Shown here one piece after another: positions 1-6,823 of a DNA stretch of 8,555 bases. The stretch is from positions 1-8,555 of the forward strand of contig JAHFEM010000052.1 of assembly GCA_023248505.1 (NCBI GenBank). The letters run 5' to 3'. Numbering within the stretch: the first letter of the stretch is position 1; each line of letters opens with the position of its first letter. The notes beneath the pieces were generated by a model, which saw nothing but the letters and a program-made list of their open reading frames with translations, searched no databases and was not told the DNA's origin. Both the position numbers and the translations under genes were made by a program. This stretch comes from Nitrospirota bacterium (lineage in GTDB: Bacteria > Nitrospirota > Nitrospiria > SBBL01 > Manganitrophaceae).

Positions 1-109
1 TATTGATGTCGTCGTCACCAGTGTGCTCCAGACCACGGCCGGGAGGATGATTTTTACCCGCGTTCGGGAAGAAGAACGAGAGGAATACCAGGCAGTGAGA
101 GCCAACTGA
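1..109 (+). CDS. PIN/TRAM-domain protein, C-terminal end (partial)
   Basis: Only the last 35 codons are present. The frame is set by ATT at position 2 and ends at TGA 107-109. The peptide contains VVVTSVLQTTAGRMIF, which closely matches the C-terminal TRAM domain of YacL-type PIN/TRAM proteins. Members of that family pair an N-terminal PIN nuclease-like domain, often with membrane helices before it, with an RNA-binding TRAM domain. After the TRAM motif comes a short charged tail rich in Glu and Arg. The stop overlaps the ispD start by one base (TGATG), so the two are probably translationally coupled. A PIN/TRAM gene just before ispD is a familiar arrangement, which supports the call. The catalytic PIN domain lies outside the window and its integrity cannot be judged. 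Confidence 0.72.
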   Translation, partial: IDVVVTSVLQTTAGRMIFTRVREEEREEYQAVRAN

Positions 110-816
110 TGATCCATGCAGTGATTCCCGCCGCCGGCCGAGGGAAGCGACTGGGGGGGAATGTAAAGAAACAGTTTTTGACGCTTTGTGATCTCCCCAT
201 CGCCGTTCACACCTTGACTGCCTTTCAAAATTCACCCCTTATCGATGAGATTATTTGCATCGCTTCAAAAGAGGATCTCTCACTCTTCGAGAGTCTCGTT
301 TCAGATCACTCCCTGACGAAGGTCGCCCGGATCCTTCCCGGCGGGGAGCGGCGCCAAGATTCGGTTTGGGCCGGCATCTCGTATTTAGGGACGCAAAGCG
401 ACCTGAACGATCTTGTCGTGGTGCATGACGGCGTCCGGCCCCTGATCACCTCGCGATTAATTGAAAAGGTCATCGAGGCGGCAAGGGAAGAGGGGGGCGC
501 CGTTGCGGCGCTTCCGGTGACAGACTCGCTGAAAAAGGTTTCTTCTGATAAAATGATTCTAAAGAGCCTCCCTAGGGAGAGCATCTGGGCGATGCAAACG
601 CCTCAGGTCTTTCGATTGGGAATCCTAATGGAGGCCTACCGGAGCGCGGCGAGGGAGGGATTGGAAGCGACGGACGAGGCGATGTTGGTTGAGAGATTGG
701 GTCTTCCGATCCGCTGCGTGGAAGGATCGTTTGAAAACATAAAAATTACCACCCCCCCCGATCTGGAAATCGCAGAAGTTCTCCTCCGCGCCCGAGCCGG
801 CAGGCTCCGTCGATGA
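109..816 (+). CDS. ispD: 2-C-methyl-D-erythritol 4-phosphate cytidylyltransferase
   Basis: IspD joins CTP and MEP to give CDP-methylerythritol plus pyrophosphate, the third step of the cytosolic MEP isoprenoid pathway. The 235-residue length is normal for the family. Visible motifs are the N-terminal nucleotide-binding loop PAAGRGKRLGG (residues 7-17, with R14 in the place of a catalytic Arg), the Lys of KQFL (about 21), GGERRQDSV (78-86), HDGVRP (106-111), the TD pair at 138-139, QTPQ (163-166), TDE (188-190) and NIKITTPPDL near the end. The start overlaps the upstream PIN/TRAM stop by one base, and the stop overlaps ispF by four bases (ATGA), so it sits inside an operon and is read as a separate enzyme rather than an IspDF fusion. 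No promoter is visible, so transcription must begin upstream of the window. Confidence 0.96.
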   Translation: MIHAVIPAAGRGKRLGGNVKKQFLTLCDLPIAVHTLTAFQNSPLIDEIICIASKEDLSLFESLVSDHSLTKVARILPGGERRQDSVWAGISYLGTQSDLNDLVVVHDGVRPLITSRLIEKVIEAAREEGGAVAALPVTDSLKKVSSDKMILKSLPRESIWAMQTPQVFRLGILMEAYRSAAREGLEATDEAMLVERLGLPIRCVEGSFENIKITTPPDLEIAEVLLRARAGRLRR

Positions 817-1322
817 TTCGAATCGGTATCGGATATGACGTTCACCGGTTGGTTGAGGGGTATCCGTGCATTTTAGGAGGGGTTGAGATCCCTCATGAGA
901 AGGGGTTAAAGGGATATTCGGATGCCGATGTCCTTCTTCACGCCATTTGCGATGCGCTCCTGGGCGCGGCGGGAGAGGGAGATCTGGGGCGCCACTTTCC
1001 GGAAGGCGATCCGAAGTGGAAAGGGATCTCCAGTCTTCGACTGTTGGAGGAGGTTGCTTTAATCCTTTTACAAAAGGGCCACCTTGTAATGAATATCGAT
1101 GCAGTCGTCATTGCCGAAAAACCAAGAATCGCTCCGTTCGTCGACCCGATGAGAATAAACATCAGCCGTCGCCTTTCCATTGAGCCGGCCGCCGTGAACA
1201 TCAAGGCGACGACCAATGAGAAGATTGGGTTCATCGGGCGGGGAGAGGGGATTGCCGCGCAAGCGGTTTGCCTCATTGAGCGCCGGAACGAGCATGCGTT
1301 TGGAAACGAGGGAGCCGGATAA
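813..1322 (+). CDS. ispF: 2-C-methyl-D-erythritol 2,4-cyclodiphosphate synthase
   Basis: IspF cyclises CDP-methylerythritol 2-phosphate to methylerythritol cyclodiphosphate with release of CMP, the fifth step of the MEP pathway. It is a trimeric zinc enzyme with active sites between subunits. The expected zinc ligands are present: D9 and H11 in GIGYDVHRL, and H43 in SDADVLLHAICDALLGAA. The C-terminal ATTNEKIGFIGRGEGIAAQA segment carries the conserved nucleotide-binding turn. The length of 169 residues includes a tail about 10 residues longer than the compact family members. Its ATG overlaps the ispD stop (ATGA), and cysE starts three bases after its TAA. IspE is absent here, so the pathway is only partly clustered. 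Confidence 0.96.
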   Translation: MIRIGIGYDVHRLVEGYPCILGGVEIPHEKGLKGYSDADVLLHAICDALLGAAGEGDLGRHFPEGDPKWKGISSLRLLEEVALILLQKGHLVMNIDAVVIAEKPRIAPFVDPMRINISRRLSIEPAAVNIKATTNEKIGFIGRGEGIAAQAVCLIERRNEHAFGNEGAG

Positions 1323-1325
1323 GAG

Positions 1326-1979
1326 ATGCTAAAAGAAATGAAGAAAGACTTTCAAGCGATCTTCGAGCGGGATCCCGCCGCCCGGAACGTCGCCGAAATT
1401 TTCTTGACGTATTCGGGGTTTCATGCAACACTCCTCCATCGAATCGCCCACGTTCTATGGCGGAAAAACGTGCCGGTGATTCCACGCTTGATTGCGCATT
1501 TCTCCAGATTCATCACCGGCATTGAAATCCATCCGGGAGCGATCATCGGGAGCGCCTTCTTCATCGATCATGGAATGGGGGTCGTCATCGGGGAGACGGC
1601 GGAGATCGGCGACAACGTCACCCTCTACCAGGGGGTCACCCTGGGCGGGACCGGTCAGGAGCCGGGAAAGCGGCATCCAACCTTAGGCGACAATGTCATC
1701 GTCGGAGCCGGCGCGAAGGTGCTAGGGGCGATCGTCATCGGGAGCCATGTCCGGATCGGGGCAAACTCAGTCGTGCTTAAATCGGTTCCAGACCATGCAA
1801 CGGTGGTTGGAATTCCCGGAAAGGTGATTCATCGTCAAAAGGAAGAGGGGGTGCTTGATCACACGAACCTTCCGGACCCGATTGCGGAAAGACTCGAACG
1901 GCTCGAAAGAGAAATCCAGGAGCTGAAACGGGAGATACAGCAGAGGGTTTCTCACACAATGGGAGGATTTTCCGGATGA
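1326..1979 (+). CDS. cysE: Serine O-acetyltransferase
   Basis: CysE transfers acetyl from acetyl-CoA to L-serine, giving O-acetylserine for cysteine synthesis. Residues 1-60 form the helical N-terminal region ([10 protein letters not shown]). Residues about 65-165 are a left-handed beta-helix of hexapeptide repeats ([33 protein letters not shown]). The catalytic-type His is H82 in the FIDHGMG motif, preceded by D81, and the GKRHPT motif supplies H117. The acyl-CoA-binding end is VVGIPGKV (160-167). At 217 residues it belongs to the shorter EpsC-like group rather than the long enterobacterial form. Residues about 184-208 look like a short coiled coil ([17 protein letters not shown]). The protein ends in GGFSG rather than the terminal Ile that docks into CysK in E. 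coli, so the classical cysteine synthase complex is doubtful. It overlaps the next gene by four bases. Confidence 0.94.
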   Translation: MLKEMKKDFQAIFERDPAARNVAEIFLTYSGFHATLLHRIAHVLWRKNVPVIPRLIAHFSRFITGIEIHPGAIIGSAFFIDHGMGVVIGETAEIGDNVTLYQGVTLGGTGQEPGKRHPTLGDNVIVGAGAKVLGAIVIGSHVRIGANSVVLKSVPDHATVVGIPGKVIHRQKEEGVLDHTNLPDPIAERLERLEREIQELKREIQQRVSHTMGGFSG

Positions 1980-2347
1980 AGGAAAAAGTTCTGATTGTGG
2001 ATGATACCGAATTTTACCAGAAGGCTTATAAGAACAAGCTCCTCTCGGCCGGCTACATGACCTCGGTTGCGAATAATGGGGTGGAGGCATTGAAGGCGCT
2101 CGCGACCGACAAACCCGATTTAATCCTTCTCGATCTCATGATGCCGATTATGGACGGATTTAAAGTGCTCCAGATGGTCAAAGCCAGCCCGGATCTTAAG
2201 CATATCCCCGTCATTGTATTCTCCGCCAAAGGGGCCAGCGAAGAGATCAGCAAGGCGCTCGAAGCCGGGGCCAATGATTTTCTTGTAAAAGCGACCACCA
2301 CTCCCAATAAAGTGGTTGAGAAGATCAAAGAGATTCCCCAGAAGTAA
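1976..2347 (+). CDS. Single-domain response regulator (CheY-like receiver)
   Basis: This 123-residue protein is a receiver domain with no output domain. The acidic pocket is D9-D10 (IVDD), the phosphoacceptor is D53 in LILLDLMMP, the switch residue is S83 in VIVFSAK, and the conserved Lys is K105 in NDFLVK, so it looks fully functional. It ends about 18 residues after that Lys, which leaves no room for DNA-binding or enzymatic output. It would have to act by protein contact, as CheY or DivK do, or as a phosphate sink or relay. The ATG overlaps the cysE stop (ATGA), with GGGAGG at about 1961-1966 as a plausible ribosome binding site, so it is co-translated with a cysteine and isoprenoid operon. 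No histidine kinase is encoded in the window. Its output and partner are unknown. Confidence 0.93.
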   Translation: MKEKVLIVDDTEFYQKAYKNKLLSAGYMTSVANNGVEALKALATDKPDLILLDLMMPIMDGFKVLQMVKASPDLKHIPVIVFSAKGASEEISKALEAGANDFLVKATTTPNKVVEKIKEIPQK

Positions 2348-2375
2348 AAGGGGGACGGTTTGGCCTCCTTTTCTT
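2346..2375 (+). terminator. Candidate intrinsic terminator of the ispD-ispF-cysE-regulator operon
   Basis: AAAAGGGGG (2346-2354) can pair with CCTCCTTTT (2364-2372), nine pairs including one G-U, around a nine-base loop. The A-tract/T-tract arrangement and the run TTTTCTT at the 3' side fit a rho-independent terminator. It begins within the regulator stop codon and lies before mutY, as expected for an operon end. The GC core is only five pairs and the T-tract is interrupted, so it may be leaky. Confidence 0.6.
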
Positions 2376-2412
2376 AGCAATCGCCCACCTTTGGTTTACT
2401 TCAACACAACCG

Positions 2413-3528
2413 ATGTCCCGATCGACGCATCAAAACGAAATCCATTTATTTACTCGGAATTTATTGAGGTGGTACCGTGCCCACGGGCGCGATCTTCCGT
2501 GGCGGCGAACCGGCGATCCTTACGCCGTCTGGATTTCCGAGATCATGCTGCAGCAGACGCAGGTCGCGACCGTCTTTTCCTATTATCACCGATTCCTGTC
2601 GAGTTTCCCCACCCTCCATGACCTTGCCGCGGCGCCTCTGGATAAAGTCTTAAAAGCGTGGGAAGGGCTTGGATATTATGCGCGGGCCAGAAACCTGCAT
2701 CGGGCGGCAAATGAAATCATGACCCGCTTTGAAGGAAACTTTCCTGCGCATTTCGAAGAAATTCTCTCCCTCCCGGGGATCGGCCGATCCACGGCGGGGG
2801 CCATCGCTACGATCGCCCTCGGCGGGAGATACCCGATCCTGGACGGAAACGTGAAGAGGGTCCTCTGCCGCTACTTCTGTGTCGAGGAGGATCCAAAGAA
2901 AAAAGAGATAGAAGAACAACTGTGGCGATACTCCGAAATGCTCCTTCCCCGAAAAGAGGCCGATGTTTATACGCAAGCCATCATGGATCTCGGCGCGACG
3001 ATCTGCACACCCTCCGAGCCGCGTTGCACGCTTTGCCCCGTGAGAAGTAAATGCAAAGGATATGCGAAGGGGATTCAGGGGAAATTGCCGATCAGAGGAG
3101 TCGGGAAGCGCATACCGGAGAGGGACTATGTCGCCGGGGTGGTATTTTGCGGAGAGAAGGTATTGATCCGACGGCGTCCCGCGAAGGGCCTTCTTGGAGG
3201 CCTATGGGAGTTTCCGGGAGGGCGTGTTGATTTAGAAGGAAACGGACGCGGCGCCGAGAGAAAGATGCGGGAGGCCGTTCAGGGGGAAATCCCTTGGATT
3301 GTAGATCAATGGGCCCCTTGGGGAAAGATCAAACATGTCTTCACCCATTTTAAAATGACCCTCCATGTCTTTTCCGGACGGATCGAAAGCCGACCCGGCA
3401 AGCGCACCGCTGATCAAAAATGGGTCGGCTTGGATGAATTGTCGGAATATCCTTTCTCTTCAGCGCATCAAAAGATCCTTTTGAAGGTAACACGGCCGGA
3501 GGAAGCGCAGCAACCGTTATTTTCGTGA
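2413..3528 (+). CDS. mutY: A/G-specific adenine DNA glycosylase
   Basis: MutY removes adenine mispaired with 8-oxoguanine, preventing G:C to T:A mutations. The HhH-GPD glycosylase domain covers residues about 10-195. It contains DLPWRR (28-32), the catalytic Glu E43 in SEIMLQQTQV, the helix-hairpin-helix LPGIGRSTAGAIA (120-132) and the catalytic Asp D144 in ILDGNVKRV. The iron-sulphur cluster ligands are C198, C205, C208 and C214 in the usual C-x6-C-x2-C-x5-C spacing. Residues about 235-365 form the NUDIX-like 8-oxoG recognition domain. Its NUDIX box is degenerate, as normal for MutY, and it carries HVFTHF (309-313), matching the FSH-type recognition loop with Thr for Ser. The 371-residue length is typical. 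No clear Shine-Dalgarno sequence precedes the ATG, but the N-terminal helix needs this start and no better one lies upstream. The last 12 bases overlap a convergent gene. Confidence 0.96.
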   Translation: MSRSTHQNEIHLFTRNLLRWYRAHGRDLPWRRTGDPYAVWISEIMLQQTQVATVFSYYHRFLSSFPTLHDLAAAPLDKVLKAWEGLGYYARARNLHRAANEIMTRFEGNFPAHFEEILSLPGIGRSTAGAIATIALGGRYPILDGNVKRVLCRYFCVEEDPKKKEIEEQLWRYSEMLLPRKEADVYTQAIMDLGATICTPSEPRCTLCPVRSKCKGYAKGIQGKLPIRGVGKRIPERDYVAGVVFCGEKVLIRRRPAKGLLGGLWEFPGGRVDLEGNGRGAERKMREAVQGEIPWIVDQWAPWGKIKHVFTHFKMTLHVFSGRIESRPGKRTADQKWVGLDELSEYPFSSAHQKILLKVTRPEEAQQPLFS

Positions 3529-3792
3529 CGTGTCAAACCACGGATCGAGCGTTCCATCTTCAATTTCCTGAAGGGCCACTTGGTTAAAACGGTGATATTG
3601 AACCCACTGGGCTAATTTCTGCATGATCTCGATATCTCTCCCTTTTTTCTTCTTTAATGTTTTCCATTTTTCTTCAATCATCTTTTCTGAATAGATCTGC
3701 ACCTTTTCCAGAAAGTCATGAACCACCGCCGCCTTGATCTCCGGCCTTAGAGCGGCTGCTTTCATTCGATGTTTTTGATGATAAAGCGCCAT
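3517..3792 (-). CDS. Small hypothetical protein downstream of SMC-like ATPase
   Basis: I do not recognise this 91-residue protein. It is mostly helical in appearance, with a very basic and charged middle (EEKWKTLKKKKGRDIE), a preceding helix (VVHDFLEKVQIYSEKMIEE) and an aromatic, acidic end (IEDGTLDPWFDTSRK). It has no signal peptide, membrane segment or Cys pair. The frame stays open to 3843, but the start at 3792 is preferred because GAGGAGAGG lies just upstream of that ATG. It follows the ATPase gene on the same strand after a 67-base gap with no clear terminator, so the two may form an operon and this could be a partner or adaptor. That is inference from position only. Its stop lies inside the convergent mutY. 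Confidence 0.68.
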   Translation of the reverse strand: MALYHQKHRMKAAALRPEIKAAVVHDFLEKVQIYSEKMIEEKWKTLKKKKGRDIEIMQKLAQWVQYHRFNQVALQEIEDGTLDPWFDTSRK

Positions 3793-3795
3793 AGA

Positions 3796-3820
3796 CCTCT
3801 CCTCATTCGGATGAGAGAAG
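3796..3820 (-). promoter_or_regulatory. Hairpin covering the ribosome binding site of the small hypothetical gene
   Basis: Read on the minus strand, CTTCTCTCAT pairs with ATGAGGAGAGG around the tetraloop CCGA. This gives ten pairs with one bulged G and one G-U. The right arm is the purine-rich Shine-Dalgarno sequence itself, three bases before the ATG at 3792. Such a fold could hold translation down until it is opened by an upstream ribosome, temperature or a ligand. It could also be chance, because purine-rich binding sites often find pyrimidine-rich partners. Confidence 0.4.
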
Positions 3821-3859
3821 AATATAGCATAGGGATTGAGCAAGGAATAGATCAGCCGA

Positions 3860-5761
3860 TTAGCTCACACCTAATGCGACGGCATGGTCGGCGCTTTTGG
3901 AAGGAAGGGAATGAACGGTGAAGAGGATGACTTGTCTCCTCTTGGATGCGCCACGCAGCAGCTCAAGCGCTGTTTCTTGTGACGGGGAAGCCAAGATGCT
4001 AAAAGGCTCGTCCAAAACAAGGGGAAACGCGGTATTTGAAAATTGATCGAGGGTGGCGAGGAGGAACGAGAGGAAAATCTGATCGGCAGTTCCGGAGCTG
4101 ACCTGATCCAAGCCGAAATCGTTCATCTTGATCTCCCCGTTCTCCTTCAGATGAAGCGTCCCGTTCTGGGTCTGTTTGAAAAGGGAGTAGAGAATATTGG
4201 ATTGTTGCTCAACTTGCTTCAAGGAAAGGGGAGGGGTCTTCTGCATCCCGATAGAGATGGCCGTTGGAATAAAGGATGCCGAAGCGGCGGCGGGGCCCGC
4301 GGCGGTAGGAACCGGCCCCATGTCGGGCATCTCAATCGCGTGCGACTCCTGGGGAGAGGACGACGACCGAAGGGATTCTTCAAGGCGATAAAGCTCTTCG
4401 GTCAGACCGGTGTAACTTTGCAACTTCTCTTCCAGCGTTTTTACCTCCGCTTCGACCTCCTGAATCCGCTGCTCGATTGCTTCGACTGTCTCTCCTTTTA
4501 GGAGCGTTTCCCTTTTTTCGACGATTTCACGCTTTCTTTGAAGATGCTGTTGATAGGACCGCTGGCGATCTTTGAACTCTTGAACATCCTTACAGCCGGT
4601 CTTTGAGAGAAGATCGGTTATTTCTTTATACTGTTTGTCGAATTTCCGTTGAACGGAATGGATCTTTTCATTTACGCTGGATAGCTTCCGTTCCAGCATT
4701 TTTTTTGTGGCGATGCGTCGGTTCAGTTGGAGATAGGAAAAAAGGGAAAGCCCCGTTCCCGCCAGGACGCCGATGGGGAAAAGATATCGGAAAGGGCCTT
4801 GGAGGGTGAAAAAAATCGGAAGCAGAAACGAGCCCAGCATGACTGCCGCTCCGATACGGAGCTGGCGATCCTGAAAATAATCTGTCTCCCCCATCTGGGC
4901 CAATTGGCCTTGAGTCTCTTCCTTCTGCTCCTCGCTCTGGGTTAAGTCATTTTGCTTGTTTGTCACCGCGGCTTCATATTGTTGAATCAGATCAGGTCGA
5001 ATCGTCTCAAGCCCAGCCAATGTGGAAAACTTTTTTGTCTCGGCCTCCAGGAGTTGGTTCTCTTGAAGACCGAGATCGCGTAATTGACCGAGCCTCCGCT
5101 TCAGGTCCGATCCTAGATCCCGGCTGTTCAGCATCTCCTCTTCACACTTGGCCATCTCTTCTAATTTCGATTGGATTTCCCGAACCTGTTTTTCTTTTTC
5201 TGCGCGTATCTCCGGAGTGAGGACCTCTCGCCCGTTTTCGGGTGTTGAAGCGGAGAAGGAATCCGGCCTCTTCGGAGCAGAATCCGGTAGACCCGAGACC
5301 GTACCGGATCGATTTTCGCCAGATTCGTTCAGGTGCGAGGCAAAGGAGGGGAATTGAATACGATCGATCAGAAAGAGCGCGGAGAGATCCTCCTCCCTCA
5401 TCCCACCGCTTTGATCGCGAACCCACTCCGTAATTTTTTTTCGATCTTTTTCGATCAGTAATTTCTGTCCGGAGGGCTCTATCCTTGAAAGATTGAAAAT
5501 TCCCTTCTGATAATCCGCGGTGACCCGATAGGTCCCTTTATCCCTTGCCTGTAAAATAACCGCCGCTTGCGCCGGCTGGTCCTGGACGAATCGGACCCCC
5601 TTGAGATCCTCTCCTAGAAGAAGCGACGCGAGAACGCGACGGATCGCGGTCTTTCCAGCGCCGTTGGAACCTGTCACAATGTTCAGACCGGGCTTGATCG
5701 GGATTCGGGTCGGTTTGTGAAAAGGCTCGATTCCGTAGAGATCGATCGCGAGAAGAAGCAT
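3860..5761 (-). CDS. SMC/RecF/YhaN-like AAA ATPase with a transmembrane hairpin
   Basis: This 633-residue ATPase is of the ABC/SMC class. The N-terminal half-site has Walker A GSNGAGKT (31-38). The C-terminal half has a signature-like VSSGTADQ (554-561), Walker B PLVLDEPF (580-587, Glu at 585) and the switch His H617 in FTVH, so ATP binding and hydrolysis look intact. Between them lie coiled coils at about 183-300 and 350-465. Where SMC proteins have a hinge and Rad50 a zinc hook, there are two hydrophobic segments at about 302-320 and 326-346, a transmembrane hairpin as in YhaN-type proteins. No CxxC hook is present. Low-complexity linkers rich in Ser, Pro and Ala lie at about 145-180 and 465-512. 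YhaN relatives often accompany an SbcD-like nuclease, but none is seen here. A role in DNA repair or membrane-linked DNA handling is inference. AGGGAG sits only one base before the ATG, so initiation may be weak. Confidence 0.85.
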   Translation of the reverse strand: MLLLAIDLYGIEPFHKPTRIPIKPGLNIVTGSNGAGKTAIRRVLASLLLGEDLKGVRFVQDQPAQAAVILQARDKGTYRVTADYQKGIFNLSRIEPSGQKLLIEKDRKKITEWVRDQSGGMREEDLSALFLIDRIQFPSFASHLNESGENRSGTVSGLPDSAPKRPDSFSASTPENGREVLTPEIRAEKEKQVREIQSKLEEMAKCEEEMLNSRDLGSDLKRRLGQLRDLGLQENQLLEAETKKFSTLAGLETIRPDLIQQYEAAVTNKQNDLTQSEEQKEETQGQLAQMGETDYFQDRQLRIGAAVMLGSFLLPIFFTLQGPFRYLFPIGVLAGTGLSLFSYLQLNRRIATKKMLERKLSSVNEKIHSVQRKFDKQYKEITDLLSKTGCKDVQEFKDRQRSYQQHLQRKREIVEKRETLLKGETVEAIEQRIQEVEAEVKTLEEKLQSYTGLTEELYRLEESLRSSSSPQESHAIEMPDMGPVPTAAGPAAASASFIPTAISIGMQKTPPLSLKQVEQQSNILYSLFKQTQNGTLHLKENGEIKMNDFGLDQVSSGTADQIFLSFLLATLDQFSNTAFPLVLDEPFSILASPSQETALELLRGASKRRQVILFTVHSLPSKSADHAVALGVS

Positions 5762-6031
5762 GCTCCCTGTTCCGTTTTGTATGGCTGCATTTGAGAGAAT
5801 TGATTAAAGTATACCAAAAGATAATAGAATGGGGGGCGGTGGAAAAACACGACACCGTCCTTGTATTGGAAGAGAGATCGGTAAAAGCAGGGATAATCCC
5901 GAAAGGAAAGGCGGGGAGATCGACTCATTTATTAATGAAAGCCGGATTCGAGAGGGACCGCTTACCCAATGCGCAACGGGAAGAGAACCGTATCGGGAAT
6001 AAAGTGATCCGTAAATCAGGCGCCCTCCGGA
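5762..6031. other. Intergenic region upstream of the SMC-like ATPase
   Basis: This 270-base gap separates two minus-strand genes and should hold the ATPase promoter. On the minus strand a TATACT box (plus positions 5808-5813) is a possible -10, about 47 bases before the ATG, but no convincing -35 precedes it. A short perfect dyad, GGGATAATCCC at 5890-5900, could be an operator. No clear terminator for the carbinolamine dehydratase gene is visible. No protein family was recognised in either strand of this gap. Confidence 0.4.
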
Positions 6032-6325
6032 TCAAATCATCGGTGGTTTTTCAACTTGATCGATCTTCTGGGCTAGGTTAAAATCTCTATCCGTGATTCC
6101 TCCCTGGCTGTGCGTCGTCAGCTTGAGGAGGACCCGGTTATAATTGATCATCATATCGGGATGATGATCGACGGAGTCGGCCAACTCAGCGACCCGATTG
6201 ACAAATTGCATGGCCACTTTAAAGGTCCTGAAGGAGTATTTTTTTTGGAGCATGTTATCGTAGAGTTCCCATCCTTTTAGATCGTGAATCTTTCGCCGAA
6301 CCTCTTCCATTGAAAGGAGTCCCAT
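6032..6325 (-). CDS. Pterin-4a-carbinolamine dehydratase (PCD/DCoH family)
   Basis: This enzyme dehydrates 4a-hydroxytetrahydrobiopterin during recycling of the pterin cofactor used by aromatic amino acid hydroxylases. Counted from the chosen start it has 97 residues, the usual size. It contains the family signature: H54-H55-P56 in DSVDHHPDM, the aromatic at Y62, H72 in LTTHSQGG, and Asp at 79 and 81. The N-terminal GWELYDNMLQKKYSF strand region also fits. The frame extends to 6358, but the start at 6325 is better because GAGGAG precedes it by seven bases. No phenylalanine hydroxylase or pterin gene is nearby, so the cofactor partner is unknown. Lone PCD homologues are widespread, and some serve molybdopterin or other roles. 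It is divergent from the DUF971 gene. PhhB would be the usual symbol if linked to a hydroxylase. Confidence 0.93.
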   Translation of the reverse strand: MGLLSMEEVRRKIHDLKGWELYDNMLQKKYSFRTFKVAMQFVNRVAELADSVDHHPDMMINYNRVLLKLTTHSQGGITDRDFNLAQKIDQVEKPPMI

Positions 6326-6361
6326 CGCAATTCTCCTCACTACACAAGAATGCTGCAAGCC

Positions 6362-6390
6362 TTCACATCCTATATTTCCTAGCGTATCAT
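6362..6390 (+). promoter_or_regulatory. Sigma70-type promoter for the DUF971 gene
   Basis: TTCACA (6362-6367) and TATCAT (6385-6390) each match the -35 and -10 consensus at five of six bases and are 17 bases apart. Transcription would begin near 6397, about 37 bases before the ATG at 6434. The opposite strand carries TTGACC (plus 6405-6410) and a weak TACGCT (plus 6381-6386) 18 bases apart, a possible overlapping divergent promoter for the carbinolamine dehydratase gene. Confidence 0.6.
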
Positions 6391-6433
6391 GCTTGAAGAG
6401 AAGAGGTCAATCTTACATTCCAAAGGAGTCATT

Positions 6434-6778
6434 ATGATATCAAAAAATGCGGTTCCGATAGAAATCGCAAATGTGAAAGGAGAAGGAATTCGGATCACCT
6501 GGAGCGATCAGCATCAGGCGGTCTATCCCTATCCTTACCTTCGAGAAAGTTGCCGTTGCGCTTCCTGCATCCATGAGTGGAGCGGTGAGAGGCTGATTCC
6601 TCCCGGAAGCATTCCGGAAAATATCGCCCCGATGCAGATCGAAGCGGTGGGGCACTATGCCATCTCGATTCATTGGAGCGACGGCCACGACACCGGGATT
6701 TACGCCTTTGATTTTCTAAAGGAAATTTGTCCATGCGCAATCTGCGCAAGAGAGCGTCTGAATGCTCCGGCAAAATAA
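6434..6778 (+). CDS. DUF971 (GBBH-like N-terminal domain) protein
   Basis: This 114-residue protein matches the DUF971 family, the stand-alone form of the domain found at the N-terminus of gamma-butyrobetaine and trimethyllysine hydroxylases, where it binds zinc. The family layout is clear: a first strand pair ending in ITWSDQHQAVYPY, then LRESCRCASCIHEWSGERL (36-54), then IHWSDGHDTGIYAFDFL (79-95). Likely metal ligands are C40, C42, C45 and H47. A second cluster, C99, C101 and C104 in CPCAIC, follows the last strand. No oxygenase domain is attached. The start at 6434 is chosen because AAAGGAGT lies four bases upstream; the longer reading from 6389 would begin inside the promoter -10. Stand-alone DUF971 proteins have been linked by gene context to iron-sulphur assembly, but the exact role is unknown. 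No obvious terminator follows. Confidence 0.9.
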   Translation: MISKNAVPIEIANVKGEGIRITWSDQHQAVYPYPYLRESCRCASCIHEWSGERLIPPGSIPENIAPMQIEAVGHYAISIHWSDGHDTGIYAFDFLKEICPCAICARERLNAPAK

Positions 6779-6823
6779 CGGGCCGCATTGCAAGCTGCTT
6801 CATTCCGGCTTTGCCCCGATAGG

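Noticed and set aside
3793..3843. Longer N-terminus for the small minus-strand hypothetical protein
   Set aside because: The extra 17 residues would be encoded by the ribosome binding site and hairpin of the better start at 3792.
4043..4501. Plus-strand 152-codon open frame inside the SMC-like ATPase gene
   Set aside because: It is antisense to the coiled-coil and linker part of a well-supported gene, and its Gly/Arg-rich product looks like a mirror of biased codons.
5940..6020. Possible tRNA-like segment around GGATTCGAG
   Set aside because: No matching acceptor stem, anticodon arm or D-arm could be drawn around it on either strand.
5791..6081. Plus-strand 96-codon open frame starting with TTG
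   Set aside because: There is no recognisable domain, no ribosome binding site, and it runs antisense into the clear carbinolamine dehydratase gene. An alternative 57-codon frame from ATG 5829 is equally unconvincing.
6389..6433. Longer N-terminus for the DUF971 protein
   Set aside because: The ATG at 6389 lies in the -10 box of the promoter and has no ribosome binding site, whereas 6434 has AAAGGAGT at good spacing.
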